Part shown: one piece after another, positions 6,470-10,571 of the stretch
Layout of the letters: every line of letters starts with the position of its first letter
Numbering within the stretch: the stretch's first letter is position 1
Source of the DNA: Desulfobacterales bacterium
Lineage (GTDB): Bacteria; Desulfobacterota; Desulfobacteria; Desulfobacterales; Desulfobacteraceae
Assembly (NCBI GenBank): GCA_022361095.1
Contig: JAKSBO010000987.1
Coordinates: forward strand, 1-10,571
Direction of reading: 5' to 3'
Length of the DNA stretch: 10,571 bases
Notes under the pieces: model-generated
Told to the model about the DNA's origin: nothing
Database searches by the model: none
What the model saw: only the letters and a program-made list of their open reading frames with translations
Made by a program: the position numbers and the translations under genes

Positions 6470-6763
6470 TTATTGATTTTTTCGTGCGGAGAATATCCAG
6501 ACCAGGGACCATCCCAAGGCCACGGGCAGAATGCCGAACATGATAAACATTAAAATCTGCCCCTGCCAGGGTTTTGTCCACAAGGCACTGATGATAATGT
6601 CGGCTGCGGACAATACAATTGCAATTCTTATTTTCATTGTGAATACCCTGGCAGATGATCTTTTTTTCCCCTTGCCCGAAGGTTTTGGGGTGATCATTCT
6701 GGGTACAATCAGAATACACAATATCAGAAGGATGAGTACAAGTAGTTCGCTGATGCCGGTCAA
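6470..6763 (-). CDS. Small three-helix membrane protein, hypothetical
   Basis: A 97-residue protein I cannot assign to a named family. It has a hydrophobic N-terminal helix (about 5-22, SELLVLILLILCILIVPRM), a short basic loop (KPSGKGKKRSSAR) and two further helices (about 45-62 and 69-90), ending in SARKNQ. The basic loop at 27-40 predicts a cytoplasmic side after helix 1. The start is TTG at 6763, supported by AGGA (6774-6771) seven bases upstream; no ATG lies at the N-terminus. It follows the DUF1232/J-domain gene by 36 bases on the same strand and is the last gene before the shared terminator. It probably belongs to the same operon. Confidence 0.6.
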   Translation of the reverse strand: MTGISELLVLILLILCILIVPRMITPKPSGKGKKRSSARVFTMKIRIAIVLSAADIIISALWTKPWQGQILMFIMFGILPVALGWSLVWIFSARKNQ

Positions 6764-6799
6764 TTGAATTTCCTATATTTTGTTCTATTCAATTATTTT

Positions 6800-7324
6800 T
6801 TACCTGTTGTAAATGTTTTTAAGCGCTGCAAAGGCCTGTTGAATTTCTAAAAATTTTTCATTGGCAAGGTTTGAAAAATCCTCACCCAGGTGGGACAGTT
6901 TGTCTGGGTGGTATTGCTTGGCCTTGTTTTTATACGCAGTCTGTATTTCAGGCCAGGACGCAGATTTGTCCACACCCAGGATTTCATATGGGGATTTAAG
7001 GGCACCGGTATTGGCTGAGTTTTCCCTTTTTGTTGACCGGCCGGTTGTGTCGGACCTGGTTGATGAGCTGTTTTGTGCACCTTGTTTAAATGGACCGGCA
7101 GTTCCAGGATCTTTTGCGTTTTTTCCGGATGGTTGTTTATTTCCTTTTTTAAATAAAAAGGAGGGCAGCCGGCCATATCTGATCAGATGATACAGACACA
7201 TCAGAACCAGACTGTCGTCTATCCAGCCTATCCAGGGCAGGTACATTTCAGGAATGAGATCCGCAGGTGAAATCAGATAGGCCAGACCCAGAAGAACCAG
7301 TACAAATTTAACCAGGGCAGACAT
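6800..7324 (-). CDS. DUF1232 membrane domain + C-terminal J-domain protein
   Basis: A 174-residue protein from the preferred ATG. Residues about 3-50 form a DUF1232 (YkvA-like) hydrophobic segment with the signature ISPADLIPE...GWIDDSLVL. A Ser/Thr/Lys-rich linker follows (about 60-108), then a J-domain (about 111-174) opening SPYEILGV with the essential HPD motif (QYHPDKL, HPD at 139-141). J-domains stimulate the ATPase of DnaK/Hsp70, so this is probably a membrane-anchored co-chaperone that recruits DnaK. The Gly/Phe and zinc-finger regions of true DnaJ are missing. I prefer ATG 7324 because AGGG (7336-7333) is eight bases upstream. The ATG at 7330, which overlaps the dapB stop as ATGA, is only two bases from it. 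Either way translation is coupled to dapB. Confidence 0.85.
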   Translation of the reverse strand: MSALVKFVLVLLGLAYLISPADLIPEMYLPWIGWIDDSLVLMCLYHLIRYGRLPSFLFKKGNKQPSGKNAKDPGTAGPFKQGAQNSSSTRSDTTGRSTKRENSANTGALKSPYEILGVDKSASWPEIQTAYKNKAKQYHPDKLSHLGEDFSNLANEKFLEIQQAFAALKNIYNR

Positions 7325-7326
7325 TG

Positions 7327-8163
7327 TCATTTCCCTGCGGTCAGAACATCAATCATGGTGAACAGTTTTTCGTCAAAATCGTTTGTATCGATGCGTTTCT
7401 TTAGAAAAACCGCCGCATCAAAGGTGCCTGAGGCGTAAATCTGCCGTCCGTTTATATTGTGTTTCAGTTCAAACAGTGCAGACCCGTCCGGGGCTTCCAG
7501 TGTATATGTATGCCATCCGTGCCCCCCGACAAATTCATCGGGAATGCCTAAATGTTCTTTCTGGATTTTGGGGTCCCTGATCTTTTCAATATTGGAAATT
7601 TCAAAGTCGGTACCCAGTTGATTGAAACAGGCCACCAGGGCCTTGGCTGTGCCCGATGTGTCCGCTTTTCCCTGCTGATGGCTTTCCGTCACTTGAAGGC
7701 TGAATCCCTTAAACAGTCCGGGAAAGGTTTTGGCCCCGTATTCAAGCATGGCCTGGAGCCCGACAATTTGTTTGGCCATGTTCGGGGCAATGACCGCTGG
7801 AACAGGTCCGTTTTTAACCGTACTCTCAAGATCCTGCCTGTCTCCGCCCGTGGTGCCCATTACAAAGGGAATCTTATGCTGAACATAGAATTTTGCATTG
7901 TCATTGACAGCGGTTGGGTGGGTATAATCAATACAGATACAGCCGGGGTAGGATTTAAGAACTTCCTTGATTTTATTTTCCCTTTCGCTGGGCTTCAAAA
8001 GGGTCACATTTGTCTCATTCACGGAAACGCTGCCCTGGGTAATCTCCTCCCCGGTCAGGGAGAACGGTACAAGGGTAAACCGTTCATCCTGTAGTGCGGA
8101 TACTGCCATTATACGGGCCACGTTGCCGGGCAGTCCGCTGATCATGATGGGAATGCAATTCAT
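7327..8163 (-). CDS. dapB: 4-hydroxy-tetrahydrodipicolinate reductase, divergent (plant-like) type
   Basis: A 278-residue enzyme that reduces hydroxy-tetrahydrodipicolinate to tetrahydrodipicolinate with NAD(P)H, in the route to meso-diaminopimelate and lysine. The nucleotide-binding loop is ISGLPGNVA (8-16) instead of the usual GxxGxMG. GTTGGDR (103-109) and IAPNMA (125-130) are conserved. The catalytic segment is ESHQQGKADTSGTA (160-173): H162 and K166 match the catalytic His and Lys, but the second His of the common HH pair is Gln, and the loop is one residue shorter than the usual DAPSGTA. This variant resembles the plant-like DapB branch. FDAAVFL (248-254) lies near the end. AAGGAG seven bases before the ATG gives a strong start. 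It overlaps the upstream murU-amgK stop by four bases (ATGA). Confidence 0.88.
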   Translation of the reverse strand: MNCIPIMISGLPGNVARIMAVSALQDERFTLVPFSLTGEEITQGSVSVNETNVTLLKPSERENKIKEVLKSYPGCICIDYTHPTAVNDNAKFYVQHKIPFVMGTTGGDRQDLESTVKNGPVPAVIAPNMAKQIVGLQAMLEYGAKTFPGLFKGFSLQVTESHQQGKADTSGTAKALVACFNQLGTDFEISNIEKIRDPKIQKEHLGIPDEFVGGHGWHTYTLEAPDGSALFELKHNINGRQIYASGTFDAAVFLKKRIDTNDFDEKLFTMIDVLTAGK

Positions 8164-9851
8164 GTTATATCTCCTTGAAGGCTTTGGATAAATTGGGTCA
8201 AGTCGGCCAGTGCAGGTTCATTTAGATTTTTGAGCCGGTTTTCAAGTCCGTTCAGGGCGGCCGGGATATATTGTTCAAATCGGGCTTTGTGTTTAACCCG
8301 GGTTAAAAAGCCGAACGCACCCAGCATTTGAAGATTGCGTGAAATACAGCAGTATCTGAACGCGTGCATAAACGCATCCATGTCCAAGGATACCTTTAGG
8401 CCGATTTTTTCCAAAGCATAGTTTAAAAGTTGATCCCGGACAGCCCGGGACAGTGTAACATAGGGGTCAATCAAAAGGGAAGCCAGATCATACTGGACAG
8501 GACCCGGCCGGGCCGATTGAAAATCAATGAACCAGGGTTGTCCGTTATGGATCATGATGTTTTTGGACTGGCAGTCCCTGTGCATAAGTCCGTTCACTGC
8601 ATGGATCAGTGCATTGTCTGCAATATGGGAAAATGGCCGGGCAAACACGTCAAACTGCGCTTTGCGGCCCAGGTATCCGGTGACAAAGGCCTGCATAAAA
8701 TATTTGCATTCCAGATCCAGGATCATCTGTTTTGAGTAAGACGGGGTTTGACAGGTCCACTGGGTATTAAAATCTTCAATCCCTTTGAAAGAAAAATCAA
8801 TGAGGCGGTCAATGACCTGTTGATACCATTGAATAATCTCTAGGTCATCCATCCCCCGGATATGGTCGGCCAGGTGGGTGCTGCCGAGATCCGCCACGGC
8901 CACCTGGCCTGAAATGGTATCATGGCCCATGATTTGGGGGACTGCAATGCCTTTATCGGCAAGATGGTTTCCAATGTTTACAAATGCATTTAACTGGGCT
9001 GTGCCATTGTTGTTTTTGGCCGCATCCAGACAGATACCGTGATCCGAAAGAATCAGGCTTTTTCCTTTATACCCGGCGCGGAACCATTGCCGGTCCGATC
9101 CGTCCCCGGCTATGGCCTGGATGTCGATGTCACAAATACGGGACGGGGCAACACCAAAAATTTTGGCGGCCAGGCATTCCCGGGATGTGTGCCGGTAGTC
9201 CCGGGGGGTGCCCATGTCCCGCCAGTAAAATTGCCTGGCTTTAACTGCTGAAACTTTCCCCAGTTCACAGACCTTTTTATATACATCAATACTGGAAAAT
9301 ATTTTTTCAGGGGGCATGTATTCAAATAGCCCTGGGGATATTGCCTGGATACCCGTAAACGCAAGGCCGGATTCAGGGGCCTGGGAAAAATGCCTGACAA
9401 TGCCCGTCCCTGAACCGGCCGGGTCCACACAAAGGGTATTGAACCGGTAGCAGTCATGGACCAGCATGGTGGCAAGGGCATCAGATGACTTGTGGCAGGC
9501 CATGAAATATGACAGATCATAATCACAGATTACATCGGCATTAACCACAAAAAAATCATCATCTGCCAACCGGCTTTCAAGGTTGGCAATGGCCCCGCCG
9601 GTATCGAGGATCACAGGTTCAAAAACCAATTCCATCATCTCTTTTGCCTGGTGATTGTCAACAAAGCCTGCAATGGCATCGGCCAGGTGATGGGCATTGA
9701 TAAAAATCTTTGTGCAGCCTGCATCTAAAAGATTGTTAACGGCATAGTCGAGGACCGGCCGGCCGTTGATGGTGAAAAGGGGTTTGGGCAAATGCTGTGT
9801 ATAAGGCAGCAGCCTTGTGCCGAACCCTGCTGCAAGTATCAACGCTTTCAT
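8160..9851 (-). CDS. MurU-AmgK fusion: MurNAc-1-P uridylyltransferase + anomeric sugar kinase
   Basis: A 563-residue bifunctional protein. Residues 1-235 are a nucleotidyltransferase: LAAGFGTRL (6-14), LPKPL (21-25), DTGGAI (83-88), NADV (104-107), WRDMGTPRDY (210-219). The best match is MurU, which makes UDP-MurNAc from MurNAc-1-phosphate and UTP. Residues about 245-555 are an aminoglycoside-phosphotransferase-like kinase: GDGSDRQWFR (249-258), catalytic loop MHRDCQSKNIM (423-433), metal loop IDFQSARPGP (442-451), YDLASLL (454-460), and RNLQMLGAFGFL (505-516), which resembles the AmgK anomeric MurNAc/GlcNAc kinase. In Pseudomonas these are neighbouring genes; here kinase and transferase are one chain in the opposite functional order (transferase first). 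Together they would recycle peptidoglycan sugars. The gap to the upstream gene is five bases and no clear ribosome site is seen, suggesting coupled translation. Confidence 0.83.
   Translation of the reverse strand: MKALILAAGFGTRLLPYTQHLPKPLFTINGRPVLDYAVNNLLDAGCTKIFINAHHLADAIAGFVDNHQAKEMMELVFEPVILDTGGAIANLESRLADDDFFVVNADVICDYDLSYFMACHKSSDALATMLVHDCYRFNTLCVDPAGSGTGIVRHFSQAPESGLAFTGIQAISPGLFEYMPPEKIFSSIDVYKKVCELGKVSAVKARQFYWRDMGTPRDYRHTSRECLAAKIFGVAPSRICDIDIQAIAGDGSDRQWFRAGYKGKSLILSDHGICLDAAKNNNGTAQLNAFVNIGNHLADKGIAVPQIMGHDTISGQVAVADLGSTHLADHIRGMDDLEIIQWYQQVIDRLIDFSFKGIEDFNTQWTCQTPSYSKQMILDLECKYFMQAFVTGYLGRKAQFDVFARPFSHIADNALIHAVNGLMHRDCQSKNIMIHNGQPWFIDFQSARPGPVQYDLASLLIDPYVTLSRAVRDQLLNYALEKIGLKVSLDMDAFMHAFRYCCISRNLQMLGAFGFLTRVKHKARFEQYIPAALNGLENRLKNLNEPALADLTQFIQSLQGDIT
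8171..8176 (-). promoter_or_regulatory. Strong ribosome-binding site of dapB
   Basis: AAGGAG on the minus strand lies seven bases before the dapB ATG and inside the last codons of the upstream fusion gene. It fixes the dapB start and indicates efficient re-initiation in the operon. It is the clearest Shine-Dalgarno sequence in the window. Confidence 0.8.
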
Positions 9852-9856
9852 GATGG

Positions 9857-10571
9857 TCAGCTTGAGATCCGTCTTGAAAGCAGGTCAAGAATTTCTTTGT
9901 AATGGTCGATGCGTTCCTGGTCTCCGGAGCCGTTGATGTGGTGTTTGGCAAAATAGTTCACGGCATTGCGGTAGTTGATCAGGGATAAGGATTCCTTGCG
10001 GACGACCTGGTTTCTTTTGTACAGTTTGGTGCCGAATGAAAGCAGTTTTTTGGCACGCTCCTTAACATCATATTTATCCGTTTTTTCTTTTTCAAGGAAC
10101 ACAAGGCAGGTCATATAGGATTCAAAGAAGGGAATGAGAAACGCTGCAAACCATTTAAGTTTCCTCAACCCTTCCGAGGTCAGGTCAAAGGTGTCGGCAT
10201 ATTCAGGGTCAGGCACAAGAATGCCCTCGTTGACGAATCCTTTCAGCGCCTTTGAAATCTGGTCCTGTGTTGAAATCTGTTCATCAAAAGAGAATTCGTC
10301 CGTGAACAGTCTTTGCAAAAAACGGTATCTGGAGACAAGGTCCTGCATTTCAAACTTGAACCGGTCTATTTCTATAATGGCTGCGGCCGTATAAGCCGCC
10401 TGTACAAAGAAACAGATGGCCGAATTTTTATAGTAGTCCAGGACCGGCCTCTTGTTGTGTTTGACAATCAGCATGGTGGTATCTGTGATGTCATCCTCGT
10501 CCTCATCGGCAAGCTCAATAAAATTTCTGGAAATAAAATTTTCAATCACCGAATCAAAGGCATTGTCCGGA
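9857..10571 (-). CDS. Glycerol-3-phosphate acyltransferase PlsB-like, C-terminal part (cut by window edge)
   Basis: The frame is open to the window edge, giving at least 237 residues of a longer protein; the GTG at 10549 is probably internal, because readable codons continue upstream of it. The visible part has no catalytic HxxxxD acyltransferase motif, which would lie upstream. It begins with an acidic stretch (ELADEDEDD), then LDYYKNSAICFFVQAA, YRFLQRLFTDEFSF, LKGFVNEGILVPD, LTSEGLRKLKWFAAFLIPFFESYMTC-type helix and a basic helical end. This pattern (YYKN before a hydrophobic helix, then FL..LF..EF and a G-I-L turn) resembles the C-terminal domain of PlsB-type sn-glycerol-3-phosphate acyltransferases. 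Neighbouring envelope genes agree. The assignment is moderate because the catalytic half is not visible. Confidence 0.6.
   Translation of the reverse strand, partial: PDNAFDSVIENFISRNFIELADEDEDDITDTTMLIVKHNKRPVLDYYKNSAICFFVQAAYTAAAIIEIDRFKFEMQDLVSRYRFLQRLFTDEFSFDEQISTQDQISKALKGFVNEGILVPDPEYADTFDLTSEGLRKLKWFAAFLIPFFESYMTCLVFLEKEKTDKYDVKERAKKLLSFGTKLYKRNQVVRKESLSLINYRNAVNYFAKHHINGSGDQERIDHYKEILDLLSRRISS

Noticed and set aside
6329..6553. Plus-strand frame of 74 codons after the terminator
   Set aside because: Starts inside the terminator, has no ribosome site and runs into the minus-strand small membrane protein gene; no recognisable feature.
6435..6719. Minus-strand alternative frame overlapping the small membrane protein
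   Set aside because: Composition (Cys/His/Asn mix) is unlike a real protein; the overlapping frame has three coherent helices and a ribosome site before TTG.
7552..8094. Plus-strand frame of 180 codons opposite dapB
   Set aside because: Shadow of dapB, whose catalytic motifs and ribosome site are clear.

Overview
The window looks like chromosomal DNA from a Gram-negative anaerobe, most probably a Desulfobacterota (Desulfobacteraceae-like) sulfate reducer. This is an inference from gene style: a divergent plant-like DapB, a MurU-AmgK fusion, PDC/Cache-type exported proteins and HflK/HflC paralogues. No rRNA or other lineage marker is present. No tRNA, CRISPR array, transposase or phage gene was seen.

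Left part (1-1733, + strand): two exported proteins. The first is a metallo-beta-lactamase-fold hydrolase of the dihydropterin-phosphate-synthase-like type. The second is a small stand-alone periplasmic Cache/PDC-like sensor domain. Terminator-like hairpins separate them.

1734-2654 is a 0.9 kb stretch with no intact gene. It contains a perfect 16-bp inverted repeat with overlapping alternative hairpins, a decayed reading frame that begins like a signal peptide, another hairpin, and a clear N-terminal remnant of a gamma-carbonic-anhydrase-like protein. It reads as a gene graveyard.

2655-6276 (+ strand) is the highlight: a three-gene operon of SPFH/Band-7 proteins in the order HflK-like, HflC-like, HflK-like. 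The first protein is a fusion in which a six-helix cation-diffusion-facilitator (CDF) membrane domain, with both metal-site His/Asp pairs present, replaces the normal HflK N-terminus. The second and third genes overlap. No ftsH is in the window. The arrangement suggests an HflKC-like membrane assembly physically joined to a metal transporter or sensor domain.

6291-6330 is a strong bidirectional terminator shared by this operon and the converging minus-strand operon. That operon occupies 10571 down to 6470, in the order of transcription: the 3' part of a PlsB-like acyltransferase (cut by the window edge), a MurU-AmgK fusion for peptidoglycan sugar recycling, dapB for the diaminopimelate/lysine branch, a DUF1232 + J-domain membrane protein, and a small three-helix membrane protein with a TTG start. 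Genes are tightly packed (a 5-nt gap, a 4-nt ATGA overlap, then near-abutting). The theme is envelope building: phospholipid, peptidoglycan sugar recycling and peptidoglycan diamino acid, plus membrane accessory proteins.
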